From Erpetoichthys calabaricus (lineage: Eukaryota > Chordata > Cladistia > Polypteriformes > Polypteridae), in NCBI RefSeq assembly GCF_900747795.2, contig NC_041407.2, positions 26,336,879 through 26,400,878 of the forward strand: 64,000 bases of DNA. The letters are read 5' to 3'. Under the pieces are notes generated by a model. It saw only the letters and a list, made by a program, of their open reading frames with translations. It searched no databases and was not told where the DNA came from. Below are positions 32,694 through 44,983 of this stretch, one piece after another. Each line of letters opens with the position of its first letter. Positions within the stretch are counted from its first letter, which is position 1. Both the position numbers and the translations under genes were made by a program.

Positions 32694-34603
32694 GTGGCGT
32701 AGTCGGCAGGATTCTCTGGCCGTCAGTTTTTGGCAGAGGACCTGAATTTAAAAAAATTTCTGTGGATAGAGAACCCTAAGAAGGTAACGTCGGAGCACCC
32801 GAAGGTTGAAGAAACACTCCATTTCAAAAGCGCTGCGACAGTGAGCCTTATACAGACCATGATGGGGAAGAAATCCGGAAAAAAGAAGGTAAACACCGAC
32901 TGGGTGAAAACCATGACCGACGCCGAGCTGACCTGGACTTACCTGACTGGGTGTGAGGAGGACCGGGAGCCGATAAAGGCTGAACAAGCCAGAAGGGCAC
33001 AACAGCAAGAACGCTGTCAGCAATCGGCCGCGCCGAAAGCCCTAATTGGACTGGGGACACCACGGACAAATCTGGAGGTATGTGCCGGGACAACGCCCGA
33101 AGGGCAGGGGATGTATCATTCCTGTTTTGCAGAGGCCGGCCTCCGGAAAGCAACCGGTGAATCGGATGCCTGCCTCATACCGTGGCAAGATGGCCGCAAT
33201 ACCCAGAAGGCAAGTCGCGCTGGAAGTCGGCTAGAAGCGGTCAACCCATTCGTGGGATGCGACTACGTGACCTCACGCGATGGATGCCAGGACGGGAAGG
33301 ACCACCTTGGATCCGTGGGTGAGGACACGCATTCCCCAACGCGTCTGTGCTCCCTGAAGGGGAAGGGGGCGGCAACTGAAGCGGCGCCAACACATAATAC
33401 AGGTAAAGAGGAGCGGGAAATGACTGAACGGTCTGCCGACAAAGTTAAAAAGGCAGACCGCAGCCAGCCGTGGGAGGCTACCCGTTCCTCTTCGGACTCC
33501 AAGTCCCAGAAGCCTTCGTGAAGCCCAGCAGAGCACGTGCCAGGAGCGGACGTGTTCATTGGTTCCCGGCCAGCAGGTGACAAAAACAAGGAAGTGACCT
33601 TGCCTCCAGCCGAAACAATTAACTTTATAAACTTACGGGAGCTCGAGAAATATCTCAAGCCCCTAAATACTTTCTTCCAGGGATTGAAGGAACTGAAGGA
33701 GCGTGTGGAGGAGCTGGGAGCTACAGCCGAAGCGCCGTTGAAGGGACTAAAGAAGTACCTACGGTGATTAGGCCGTGAAGCCCCGACCTCGATTGATTCG
33801 GCGGTGCAGGTGAGTGAAATCTGCGCCGTATATAGTAAGGGGACACAGTGCGAACCGGCACCGCGCTTAATAAGTAGCGGCTGCCAAAGTACTGTGAGCC
33901 CGACAGTTGAGCGAGGCACAATAACCGACTGGTCGGGGAAGGAAGCGATCCACCCGGGGCTTGCGTTTGACGCAGGTTCCCGGAACGAGTCGCCACTCCA
34001 GACCCCGACCGGTCTGATAAATGAGTTGCCGTTGGTTACTGGAGGGGCGGAGGAAGTGCCAATCGAACCGGGGCGGCTGGACAGTGCTGTTACCCGGAGC
34101 GATATGGTACTAATGACGCCGCCTCCGATAATGCATAGGACAACGGGCGTGCAAACAGCAAAGAGGCTCTCTCTTTTCCATAGGGAGCCTCACGCTGTCC
34201 ACCAGCCCCAGAAAAAGCAGGAGATCCCCAAACAGAAACGCGGGTCTCCTGACAAAGAAAAGAAAGTGCTGAGAGCAGCAAAGCGGCCGTAATCCCCTCC
34301 TTGGCGGAGGAAAGGGCGGAGCTAACCTTGACTGAATTCCCGAGGTGTTTTAGGTCCCGGGAAGAGAGGCGACCAGGAGGACGACGGCGGTGTTACAACT
34401 GCCGTCAACCGGGCCACGTATGGCGAAGTTGTCCCCAGAGGACAAGGGAGCGGTGGGACAGAAGATACACCGTTCCCCCAAGGTTCGCTGGGAGATCTAG
34501 ACATCGTCGCCAAAGTCCGGACGACGCGTCCTCCTGGAGGAGGACGTCCCTCGCGGGGATCAACGCTCCGCCCCAGTTGGCTTTGCTAAGGGGGGGGGGG
34601 AAT

Positions 34604-35169
34604 TGTGGAGGATTGCAGGCTTCCCAGTCCGGCCCTCACCCCCAGGCCGCTAGGAGGAGCCCTCCGGACAGCATATTCGTGCCCCGAGTTCCAGCAGGGC
34701 ATCATGGACTTTGTAGTGTTGTTACACAGCCTTGCTGGATACCTTGGGGGCCGCCAGGAGTCGCTGTAGGGGGGCTAGTGGGCCCTTACGTGCCCTATAA
34801 CCCGGGAGTGCGTCATCACCACGTGACAGGAAGAAACAACGTGCTCCCAGGCTGAAGAGACTGTTTACCCTGACCCGGAAGGGATAAGGACTTGGGGGTT
34901 TTGCCAGGAACCACTTCTGGGTCAGGGGCTATAAAAGGACTCTGGGTGAGCCCAGACATTTGAGCTGAGCTGGGAGGTAGGGTGGCAAAGAGTCTGGGCG
35001 AGGAGGATTGATTAATGTATTGATTATTGATTTATTTATATGTGTATTGGGGAGTGTAGGGTGCTTTGTGCACTGTTTATAGATAAAATAAAGTCATATT
35101 GGACTTTTATATGGGGTCTGACGTCTGATCAGAGGGTTCAAGGGGTCACGGAAACTTCAATCTTTCACA
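34604..35169 (+). repeat. 3' LTR
   Basis: The full 566-bp LTR with TATAAAAGG near 34930 and AATAAAG near 35088. A solo relative lies on the minus strand at 44984-45539. Confidence 0.85.
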
Positions 35170-35703
35170 ATACATTCAATCATTGCCTTTATCTAATAAA
35201 TTTTCTGTAATAATTTTGTTGCGTTTGCCTTTATTCGCTGCGCCCAATTGACGTCACCCTTTTGAAGCACTCCTTTATTTATGCGCGCAGTTATTCGGCG
35301 CTCAATTGAGGTCGCCCTTTTGAAGATCGCTTTTATTTATGTGCGCTTTTATTCGCTGCGCCCAATTGAGGTCGCCCTTTTGAAGGTCACCTTTTTGTGC
35401 GCACCCTTATTGACGGATACCCTTGTGAATGGCTAGCAAAGTGCTGCATGCACAATGTTTTTATTGGTTTCTATAATAAAAATCAGCTAATGGGCAAATA
35501 TATATTTGTAAAGGTAAGTTGGAACCCATATACAGGACCTTCCTGAAAAATACGAGATGACAGATCACTTCAATCTTAAGTGTCTTGTGTGGGACCGTAA
35601 CAGTGAAACAGAGAGGTCCTAGAGTCTTCAGTTCTCTCACGATTAATTTCAAAAATGGGAAAGCCAAATCTGTCTTGCCTAACACAATACTTATTTACTT
35701 TAA

Positions 35704-35835
35704 AAATGTCAGTCAGTCATTTTCTAACCCGCTAAAGCCTGAAAAGGGTTGCAAGAGGTGCTGGAGCCTATCCCAGCTAACATAGGGCACAAGGCAGGAA
35801 CAAACCCTGGACAGGCTGCCATTACTTTGCAGACT
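35704..35835 (-). mobile_element. SINE tail fragment
   Basis: It reads CATTTTCTAACCCGCTAAAG, then GCTGGAGCCTATCCCAGC and GGGCACAAGGCAGG: the tail half of the common SINE on the minus strand, fairly diverged. Confidence 0.7.
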
Positions 35836-37879
35836 TTAAAAATGTGAAAATTCAAAAAATTTGCAATAATAATAGTAATTGAAAGAAATAAGAACTATTG
35901 CGTGATTGAGCCTCAGACCTTGTGTAAAGGTGTGAGGCTTCCAAAATCACCCACAAAAGGTGGCAAGGACCTTCAATGCCCTGCCCAGAAGTGGCTCGCC
36001 TCAAAACAGCAGGTCCCCAAACTGCTAGGTGCAGGCTGCGGCTTACACAAGCTTAAAAATAGCAAGCTTGTATTAAAAATTCAAAAATGCAATACAGCCT
36101 CAGAACTTACAAAAATTACTTAGAAGGTAGTGAAACCTTACAAACTTTGGCTCCTAAATAAATAGCAATGGTGAATGTTGTATTGGGTAAAAGTTTTGTA
36201 CTTTTTACATTTTGTTAAATAAGACTTGTAATATTTAATTTGCGTGGATATTAGGATTATTATACTGTAGGACTATAGGTGTGCTTTGACGAGTTGATAT
36301 CTAAGTAATCAACTTAAATCTCAGTGTTAACATTTACAGTGCACCATGCAATGCATATGTCTGTTCTGTGTCATGTGGTATGGAATTATAAAAACAGCAT
36401 TAAATGTTTGTGATACTCCATCTACTGGAATGACAAATGCAATGCATTTTATTATTAAAAAAGTTTGTGATACATCATTTTTTGGAATGACTGAGACATA
36501 GGACCTGGTTGAACACACGGACAGACACACAGACACTTATCCGGTTATTAAGATGGATGATTTAGATAAGATGCAGCCTTTAAGTGAATAAAATGGGAAA
36601 GTGCCTCATAAGAATGTGTATTTCAAGAGATAAAGCATGCTGGGAGATATGCAAATATAAGAGCAAATACTAAAAATATGTTCTTAATATTAGAGTATAT
36701 AAATTAACGCACAGATAAACTAAGCAGCGTGCATATACTTGTAAGACGTTGCTGAATAGGTACAATTAACATATTCCTAATATTTAGCTAAAACTAACTT
36801 CACTGACAAGTAACAAGACCATGGGAAATTATCGTTTTTTTGACTTGGACTGTTGCAACTACAGCAAAATCACACTCTATAAAAGAGAGGGTTTTAAGAG
36901 TACTTCATGACACACAGCTTTGGGATTTGGAATAAAAGTGAATGCAACTTCAAAGAATAATTGCAGGAGGGGAGGACTTATTTTACCCTATTAGTTGATC
37001 AATTTTCGAAAAGCTACTCTGCTCACAGTTTTAATCTGAGACTTGTCTTTTGACAACCAAACTAATCTTAATTTGATTTTACTTTTGATAGCCTAGGGGT
37101 CGTTCCATCACCCCAAACCATGGCAACTACACACACACACAGAGTCCTGGGTTCAAATCCAGCACTTTTATTTTCAATAACATGCATCTTTTACAGATTT
37201 TCTTCCTTCAGTGTCATAATAGCTCTCACAAAACACAGTACATCACAATAATACCAACAGTCACTCTCTTTGCTCCTTCCATTTTCCTCCTTTTCTCCCA
37301 TAGCAGTGTTATCCAGTTCCTCTCCTTACACTGACTCTCTGAGCCATTGGCGCTGTTTTAACTCCAGACCAGGGAATACTTCTGGTGCTTAATGAAATGC
37401 CTCCAGGAAACACTTGCAGGTCCAGCAGGACTACAGCAGTCCTTTTATTGATACTATCTGACAACTCCCCCTGGCAGCACCCACAGAACCCAACATGGCA
37501 GGCCCATGGGACCACAACTCCCATGCTGCCCTGTTGGCGTACATAATGGGGCTTGTCAGATAGGATGCTGCCACCCAGTGTACAGGGGTACTCTCTGGCC
37601 ATAGCAGGCAGACACCTACTGTGCTGCTCTTCCCTGCTGTGAAGTCCATCCTGGGTGTCGTTCAGTGGTTGTTATGACACCAGCTCCAGTGCAGCCACTA
37701 GAACATCCATCCACATCCAGGTCCTGGCATGGAAAGAAGAAACTGTTATTCCCTCCCTGATCTTCCCTTATAAAGGCCTCTTGGGCAGGTAAGGGAGTGG
37801 GGTCCACACCAGTTGGGATGCCGGGTTATCCCTTGCACCTGTTGTATGCAGACCTTCACTAGCATAAACAGGAAATTAA
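35836..37879. other. no gene recognised; possible LTR-like stretch
   Basis: The stretch 37140-37860 has open frames on the minus strand and blocks such as GGGAGTTGTGGTCCCATGGG and TCAATAAAAGGACTGC, which are reminiscent of LTRs. No paired copy or terminal duplication was found. The rest is AT-rich and unassigned. Confidence 0.3.
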
Positions 37880-39251
37880 TCCATATTACTAACCGAGAAT
37901 GGTAAACCGGATATGGAAGCAGGTACATGCCCATGGACGCAGGAGATATAGTGCGCAGGCGCCACACAAAGCCCCCCTCCCCAGAGTGAAACGGGAGAGA
38001 CTACGAACGTGCGCAGGCACCACACAAAACCCCCTGCCCCAGAGTGAAACGGGAGAGACTACGAACGACACGCAGGTGCCACACAAAGCCCCCCGCCCCG
38101 GAGTGAAACAGGAGAGAAGTAATATGGAAGCAGGTACATGCCCATTGACGCAGGAGACATAGTAAAACAAGAGGAGTCAACGCCCTGCCCCAGAGTGAAA
38201 TGGAACACACTATGGAGTCCACAAAGGTTCACAAATCAAACCCGAGATAGTACGGAAGCGCATACAGGCAAAACTGTCAATGAATGTAGACGCCTACAAC
38301 GCGCGTTTCAAACTGCGGATTCAAAGCAGGCATGGGTTCAAAACGAAAGAGCTGGAGTGACCGAGATACACAAAAAGAGCCCACCTGGATAAAATCAATG
38401 AACGCAGGCGCCTACAACGCGCATCTGAAATGCCGCAAACCAAGCAGGCACGGTTCCAAAAAGAAGGAGCTCGACTCCAAAAAGAAAGAGCTCGACTGAC
38501 CAAGATGCAGAAACTAGCCCGCCTGGATAAAAACAATGAACGCAGGCGCCTACAGCGTGCTTCTCAAACAACGCAACTAAAGTAGTCACGGCTCCAAAAC
38601 ATAACATCTCAACTCATGGACATACAGCAACACGCCTCTCAAACAGCACAGCAAAAAGATAAACGTCAAAGAATGGAACAACAAACAGCCGCTAAACAAT
38701 TACGCCAATTAGCTGACAACGCATTCTGTAATGAGTCCACTATTAATGAACATTCATTAGGATTAATGAATACAATTTGCTGTCATTGTCATTCACTTAA
38801 CTTCCCTGAAGAAACAACTGGCAATACAACAAATGAATTTACACGTTGTTGTCAAAAGGGTCAGGTTAGACTGCCTCCTTTAGATGAATATCCGGAATAT
38901 CTACGAAAGCTTCTAACTAACAATGTACCCGAAAGTAAAAACTTTATGGACTGCATTAGATCCTACAATAGTTCCTTTGCTTTTACAGTTAATATCAGGC
39001 CACCACATTACAGTAATACAATAGTGTAAGTACTCACAGAAATAACAAACACAAGAGGCTTCACACTCCAATATATCTCATACATTGATCTGCGCATCTA
39101 TACTTACATAATATAACAATTACACTGCTATTGTTAAACATGATACATATGTAACAATTAGCAAGAATGACAATTATCTCTTTCAATTATATTTCGGGTT
39201 ACACACGACCAGGGGTTGGCGAGCGAAGCGAGCAGGGGCAGAGCCCCCTAG
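37880..39251 (+). mobile_element. Helitron, internally deleted, both ends present
   Basis: The 5' end TCCATATTACTAACC starts after an A (37879). The 3' end has a GGGGC-AGA-GCCCC hairpin and CTAG at 39248-39251 followed by T (39252), which fits rolling-circle insertion between A and T without duplication. The first 38 bases form an inverted TCCATAT/ATATGGA pair. About 58-bp tandem units (GTGAAACGGGAGAGACTACG) occupy 37953-38220. The N-terminal coding region is present, and the element then passes directly to its 3' end, so most of the Rep/helicase gene is missing. Confidence 0.8.
38260..39029 (+). pseudogene. Helitron Rep/helicase N-terminal fragment
   Basis: The open frame from 38616 to 39029 contains MNTICCHCHSLNFPEE, FTRCCQKGQVRLPPL, EYPEYLRKLLTN and SKNFMDCIRSYNSSFAF, the hallmark of the Helitron-like N-terminal domain that precedes the rolling-circle Rep nuclease. 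Upstream, 38263-38590 carries three repeats around GGCGCCTACAACGCGC that read NERRRLQRASQT-like, as in intact Helitron proteins, but with frame changes. The HUH nuclease and helicase domains are absent. The frame stops soon after IRPPHYSNTIV. Confidence 0.75.
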
Positions 39252-40572
39252 TAGTTATCTGCGTCACAAACCTAACGTTACTGGAATTTGGTGCTGCTTG
39301 CTTAGCTTTCATGCACTCTTCATATTGGACTATGTGGTTGAATTTAAAATGACTGTATAAATGCTTGATGCCAGTGGTTTAACAATTTGAACAGTATACT
39401 TTCAAAACAAAATATTTCCAAATTATGCACGATTCTCTTTATTTTGGTACTTAAATATCTAAAAAGTGTCACATGATCTAGGTTCAACAATACTTGTACT
39501 CAATTTTTCTAGAAGATGCTGCAAGCAGAAAAGAAATATATTCACACATTTTAAAACATGTTATTTCTGATCAGACTCTTAAAAAGGTGTTTTCCATTTA
39601 TCATGTATTTAGCCCCATAATGGAGTGCAGAGCAGGGGATTCAATGGTCGCAACACAATTTCTACGGATTCACTATTAGAAATTCAAACGCCAATATCTA
39701 GGGCATGTCATTTCCATTTGAGTTTGCAGCACAGCAATTGTTGAGCAGTTGGGAGTTGGTTTTCAGACCAGAGGCTGAGGTTCAATGGAAAGGAATGAAC
39801 AGCAAGTGACAGAGCTTGCTTACCATTAAGCTTTGCTTCTTCCTTAAGTTTTGTTGAACTTTCTCTTTTCATTTTACAATCTTTTTTCCTGTCCAGGACA
39901 ACACTCTGTCTTCAGTCATTCATCCATCCTATTGTTTAGTGGAAGTATTTATGTGGCATGTTGATCACTTCTGTGTCATTCATTTGCATAAATCATACTG
40001 AGAGCATGTAAGTTAGAATAATATTAAGAAATAATTGACAAATAAAAAAGAATCAGATCATTTTCTTTTTTCTATAACATTACCATATTTCAATCAAATA
40101 TGTCAAAGAATTTGAGATTTTATGGTGTTTAGTTTTTCTATTGTAGGGCTTTTTTTTACCCCTAAAAATGTCCTTTCTTAGTGGATTCCTGCTGACCTAG
40201 ATGTACTATGTTTCAGCTAAAAGATTTCAGCTTTTGTATAATGAGTTACAGTAGTGTGTAGTGTGAAGAAATAAAAGCATGAGTCACCTTTTCAAGATCA
40301 ACAACAGACAAAAAGGCCCTGATCTGAGCTGACACTCATAGTTGTAGGGATAACCACAGAATGTATGTGTATCCAACTTGAGGTTACAATCAAATATCAC
40401 ACCTAAGTTCCTAGAACAAGGGTTAATGTATTATGCTAGTAGTCCAAGATTACAATTGTGGGCACTATGGGAGTCAGAAATCCCAAACATTACAATCTCA
40501 GTTATCTATACATTAAAATCAAGAACATGACTTGATGTCTTCCACACAATTCAGTAAGGATTTAAGGGAGTA
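39252..40572. other. no gene recognised
   Basis: AT-rich sequence without motifs I can name. Confidence 0.4.
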
Positions 40573-41555
40573 GGCCAGTTTCAGAGGTAAATAGATTAGA
40601 TCAGATACACTTCATTAATCCCATTGCGAAATTCAGACGCATACAGCATCAGAAACATAAACAAGAATTCAGACTCACAAGACGAACAATACAGCCAATC
40701 AATCAATAAATAAAAATAAACTTAAGCACATTGGGTTGAAGCATTGAATTGCCTGATAGCAGTGAGCGGAAAAGACTCCCAGAGGCATTTCTTAGCACTT
40801 TGTGGTGGAATGAGCCTGTGGCTAAAAGTGCTCCTAGAGATGGAGGGGATTTTTCATGAGGGTATCCTATTTTACCACCATTCTCTCTTCCACAACATCT
40901 TCCAGTGTGTCCAGGGTTCGCCCTATGATGGAGCAGGTTTTCCTTATAAGTTTATTCAGGCATTGTGCTTATTTTGAACTCAAGTTGCTTCCTCAGGACT
41001 GCCACACTGGTTACTATGGACTGGTAGAACATTTCCAGAAGCTTGCTGCACACGTGAAAGACCAGAGTCTTCTTAGCAAGTACAATTTGCTCTGGCACTT
41101 CTTGTACATCGTCACTGTGCTCTCAAACCAGTCCAGTTTGTTGTTTATGTGAACCCCCAGATACTTGTAGCTCTGCACCACTTCAACATCCCACCCATGA
41201 ATGGGGACCATTCCCGGAGGCTCTTTGGCACATCCGAAGTCCACCACCAGCTCTTTTGTCTTGCTGACATTGAGTTTCAGATTGTTCCCCCTGTACCACA
41301 AAATGAAGTCCTCCATGACTTTCCTATACTCCAGCTTACCACTATTATTAATGCAGCCTATGATGGAGGTGTCATCTGAAAATTTTTGCAGACAGCAAGC
41401 ACTGGAAGTCCGTTGTGTGTAGGGTGAACAGGAATGGAGACAGGACACTTCCCTGAGGTGCTTCAGTATTACACACCATTTCTAACACACAGGCCCTCAG
41501 CCTCACAAACTGCTGTTTGTTGGTCAAGAAGTCCATGAGACATTTGCATCTCATA
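40573..41555 (-). pseudogene. LINE reverse-transcriptase 3' part
   Basis: On the minus strand 41448-41014 reads FSDDTSIIGCINNSG, then LNVSKTKELVVDFG, VVQSYKYLGVHINNKLDW and KLYLLRRLWSF. This is the catalytic YADD-like block (here FSDD) and following thumb of a fish LINE. The 3' end at 40573-40640 (ATTAATCCCATTGCGAAATT) matches that at 57568-57600, so both belong to one family. An additional minus-strand piece to 41554 (CLMDFLTNKQQFVRL) is consistent with it. It is 5'-truncated and frame-shifted. Confidence 0.75.
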
Positions 41556-41576
41556 AACTTAAAAGTGGAAAAAAAT

Positions 41577-42060
41577 TATATATTTTTTTAAAGATAGACC
41601 CTAAGGGGAGCATGTACAACAAAAATAACATGGGATACCTGGGGATTCCACAAGAGAGAAGGGCTAAAGAGTAGTAGTATACAGAGAAACACCTGCCTGT
41701 CAGATATGACCTGAACCAGGCAAGAGCAGTATCTTGAATGCCAACACCTTGCACAAAATGGGTAATCAGGATGTCGTGTTCCACTGTATCAAAAGCCGCT
41801 GTAAGGTCTAAGAGCACAAGAAATCTTCAGAATCAGCTATTAAGAGGTCATTAAAGACCTTTAAGGGAGCAGAGTCAATACTATGGTGAGCTTTAAAGTC
41901 AGACTGGAATATTTCACTAATGCCATTTCTCTCAAAAGAGGTCTGGAGTTGCAGAAGAACAGTGTTCTCTAGGATCTTAGAGAAAAATGGCAGTGTAGCT
42001 ATTGGCCTGAAGTTTGAAAGCACTGTAGGACCCAGATTTGGCTTTTTAATCAAAGCCACA
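41577..42060 (-). pseudogene. L2-type LINE reverse-transcriptase fragment
   Basis: Minus-strand reading from 42059 gives MALIKKPNLGPTVLSNFRPI, then FFSKILENTVLLQLQ and FQSDFKAHHSIDSAPL. A second frame follows with LLDLTAAFDTVEHDILI and ALAWFRSYLTGR. These are reverse-transcriptase fingers and palm motifs of L2-group LINEs, including the first catalytic aspartate in DLTAAFD. It is a separate fragment from 40573-41555, since the motif order and junction do not join smoothly. It contains a frame change. Confidence 0.75.
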
Positions 42061-43032
42061 CAACATCATCCATAAAATCAACGAGAACAGAACCCATAGC
42101 AAGACAAGTATAGTCAAAATACTATTGGGGATTACCAAATTGTGGAATTTGGGTTTATGTTTATTTGTCATATATAGGTTAACACAGGGTCAACATACAA
42201 TGAAATGTGTATGACGAGAAAAACAAGTCACTCAGCCTAGATCCAATAAAGCTAAAAAATAAGACAATGGATTTTTTTTTCTTTTGGTCTTTCTTCTCAA
42301 AACAATGTTGAATACCTGTTTAAGAAATCAAGAGGGGACATTATCAGAAGGACAATTTCTGCTAGGGTGGAGAGAGACAGTTTAGGCCACAGTTGTATAA
42401 AAATTCTCATTTTTCATTTTTATGCTTTATACCCTCCTTTTTCTTACCTGACAATTTATTTTGTTCAAGTAAATTTCTATTTTTCTTTCTCTTTCATTCT
42501 TTATATCTTTTAAAACTTCTACGTAAGCACATGCTTTTTAGCTTTTCTTCCTTTAAGATTGGTTTTAATATGGCCTTTGCAGTTCTGCTCTTGTTCTCCA
42601 GCTATTTTACAATCAATATATATATTTTACAATTCAGTTTTCATATCTGCTTGGTCCAATATAAGATGTAAGGCAGCTGGAGCTTAACATGGAAGTATTA
42701 GGTACCAGGCAGGAAATTATATAAATTAAAAAAATCAAAACATAGAAACATAATGATTCATATAAGATGGCCTCTTCAACAACAGAGAGCTAATATAATT
42801 ATATCAGAATGACTGAAGATGAACAGATAGCAAGGTTGACAGCATCAGGATCAAGACATGAACAAACCATGAAAGAGGTGCTATTCCACTGAAGGCCACA
42901 CAAACTCAGGCCTGTTTAGAGTTACCAATCATCTTTTCTTTGGGGTGTAAGATGCAGACATGATAACAAAAAGAAAAATCAACAGACAAAGAAAGAATGT
43001 TCTGATTCCACACAGATCGACTGGTTGGTGAT
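42061..43032. other. no gene recognised
   Basis: No motif-bearing reading frame. Long T-rich stretches lie around 42400-42600. Confidence 0.4.
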
Positions 43033-43257
43033 GTTTCCTCCCACAGTCCAAAGACGTGCTGGTTAGGTGGTTTGGCGATTCTAAATTGGCCCTAGTGTGT
43101 GCTTGGTGTGTGGGTGTGTTTGTGTGTGTCCTGCGGTGGGTTGGCACCCTGCCCAGGATTGGTTCCTGCCTTGTGCCCTGTGTTGGCCGGGATTGGCTCC
43201 AGCAGACCCCCGTGACCCTGTGTTCGGATTCAGCGGGTTGGAAAATGGATGGATGGA
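43033..43257 (+). mobile_element. tRNA-derived SINE, 5'-truncated
   Basis: It starts at TTTCCTCCCACAGTCCAAAG and ends in the (TGGA)n tail. Target duplication TGGTTGGTGAT lies at 43022-43032 and 43258-43268. Confidence 0.88.
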
Positions 43258-43389
43258 TGGTTGGTGATTTAAATCTGGAGCAGCGAGATGACAGCACTTA
43301 CGTCTGTGTCGCCAACTGCTTGTTTAGCTGGTAGTGCTTCATAAATGTCACATTTCAAACTCCTATTTTTCTTAATCTAACTCTGAATT

Positions 43390-43780
43390 GGAGGGAACAG
43401 TGTCCTTCCTACCAGGTGAGGCATCTCCACACTTGGAGACAAGATTAAGAGGTGACATGATTTAAGTGTTTAAAATTATAAAGAGAATTCGTACAGTGGA
43501 TCAAGACTCTTATTTTAAAATGAGTTCAAAGACACAGTTGAAAACTTAAGGAAAAATTTTGCTAAAACTTTAGAAAACATTTTTCTTTACACAGAAAACC
43601 ATAGAGACTTGGAATATGTTACCAAGTAGTTTGGTTGACAGCAGGACTTCAGGGACCTGCAAAACTAGACATTGTTTTTTTTAGAAGAATTAAATGGATA
43701 GGAGTAGTAAGCTTTATTGGGCTAAATGGCCTGTTCTCATCTAGCTTGTTGTATGTTCTAATGTTCTCATATGCCTCACT
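43390..43780 (+). pseudogene. LINE 3' end fragment
   Basis: Plus-strand text around 43448 reads RLRGDMI-stop-VFKIIKRI, which matches the RRLRGDMIEVFKIIK C-terminal block of fish LINE proteins. Near 43600 a WNMLPSSLV piece corresponds to the usual WNNLPEDVV. The 3' tail contains GGCCTGTTCTCATCTAGC and a TGTTCTAATGTTCT ending. It is decayed. Confidence 0.55.
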
Positions 43781-44174
43781 GATGAGATCCTCCCAAGGGT
43801 CTGTCAGCTCAATAAGAAAGACAATGACAGAAGTTAGACAAGAGGGACAAATCTGGATACAGATTTGGGAATGAGATTCGTTCCATTTTGAATTTCACAG
43901 TTGTTGCTCCTGTAATTGTGGGGATTACCAGTTTATGGAATTTATCACCCTTTGCCTTTTCCTCCTTAAAACTTTTCCTTGTTTTTCCTCTTTAAAATTT
44001 CAAAACACTCATTCATACCCTGGCTTAATTGAATTAAAGGTTATGGGAAATCGGACCCTATCTTGACAACACTGGGCATAATTAAGGAATCAACATAAAA
44101 ATGGAAAAACAGACCACCTCAGGTCCCACTAACGCGTTCACCCACTGGGTCAATTTGGAATCATCAATTAATGT
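43781..44174. other. no gene recognised
   Basis: No domain or repeat end recognised. Confidence 0.4.
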
Positions 44175-44640
44175 AGCAGAATTTTTTTTTAAATTTTATT
44201 GTAATCATTCATACAAATTGATAAATTTTTACAAAAAATAGGATTGAAAAACAAGTTGACCCCCAACCCCAAAGAGAGAGAGAGTGCATAGCCAATGGAA
44301 TAAAACAAACTCATTAATTTAGGTGTGTTTACAAGCCTCAACAGGCCAGTAGAGATGAATGGAGAAGAAAAAGAAATGCGGCGATAATTGCTTCCTCTGT
44401 GCTTTAAGAGCTTATTGTAAAATTTTATTGATTATATCCTGCCAGGTTTAAAAAAAAAATTCTGTACAGATCCTCTAACTGATTATTTGATTTTTTCCAA
44501 TTTCAAATAGTATAAAACATCGATTTCTCACTGACTTAAAAGAGGAGAGTTAGGATTCTTCCAGTTTAGCAAAATAAGTCTGCATGCCAATAGTGTAGTG
44601 AATACAATCACAGTTTGTTTGTCCTTCTCCACTTTAAACC
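44175..44640 (-). mobile_element. L1/Tx1-type LINE, 3' untranslated part
   Basis: Read on the minus strand it is the non-coding 3' end of the L1 whose coding part lies at 54175-55125, terminating in a poly-A run seen as poly-T at 44181-44190. The two parts were contiguous before the composite LTR unit (44641-54174) inserted. Confidence 0.65.
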
Positions 44641-44916
44641 TGTAACGGCTGACCCCTTACCCGGCCGGCAGCTACACTTCCAAGACCTGTGGCCTGGATA
44701 AACTACTGAGCTGAATCTAAATAACAAGCCGTACCTCTAACAAATGAAAATTTTCCCCACAATCGACGGTTTAAACAAGTATGCAAAAAACATATGTAAC
44801 AATAGGTGATTATATTAAATGAAACAATAACAAGAAAAAATGCAAGATAAATAGTACATACATAAATATCCCTCCACCAAAGCAACAATGTGACATCACC
44901 ATATATTATATATACC

Positions 44917-44982
<66 letters not shown>

Positions 44983-44983
44983 T
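44917..44983. repeat. (AT)n microsatellite
   Basis: A long AT run flanking the solo LTR on the left. A similar run lies on the right at 45540-45590. Confidence 0.9.

Larger units (their letters stand above)
32446..35169 (+). mobile_element. Ty3/gypsy-type LTR element, young (fossil)
   Basis: The element sits inside the MULE. A partial left LTR (32446-32693) and a full right LTR (34604-35169, 566 bp, TGTGGAGG...TTTCACA) differ at only about three positions over the shared 248 bp, so it is young. The primer-binding region GTGGCGTAGTCGGCAGG follows the left LTR and is the same as in the element at 60176. A G-rich purine tract precedes the right LTR. The interior contains gag-like charged reading frames (about 32730-34290) and a CCHC zinc knuckle, CYNCRQPGHVWRSCP (about 34394-34440). 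No reverse transcriptase or integrase was recognised, so it is broken or non-autonomous. Confidence 0.75.
32017..35421 (+). mobile_element. Mutator-like (MULE) DNA transposon
   Basis: Long terminal inverted repeats of about 200 bp start GGTTCCATTCAATAAGGG on the left and, in inverse complement, GGTATCCGTCAATAAGGG on the right. They contain repeated GCGACCTCAATTGAGCGC-type modules. The 9-bp duplication CTTGTGAAT lies at 32008-32016 and 35422-35430. A 9-bp target duplication with long inverted repeats is the Mutator signature. A degraded EYVKSKK...ADLLVVEGY piece near 32245-32290 looks like a FLYWCH zinc finger, found in some animal MULE proteins. Most of the interior is an LTR element (32446-35169). 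Confidence 0.75.

Noticed and set aside
32848-33919. Long minus-strand frames opposite the gag-like region
   Set aside because: They have no recognised domain and lie antisense to the frames of the LTR element. GC-rich sequence there leaves several frames open.
37953-38220. Possible CRISPR-like array of 58-bp units
   Set aside because: The units are directly tandem with no unique spacers and lie in the 5' part of a Helitron.
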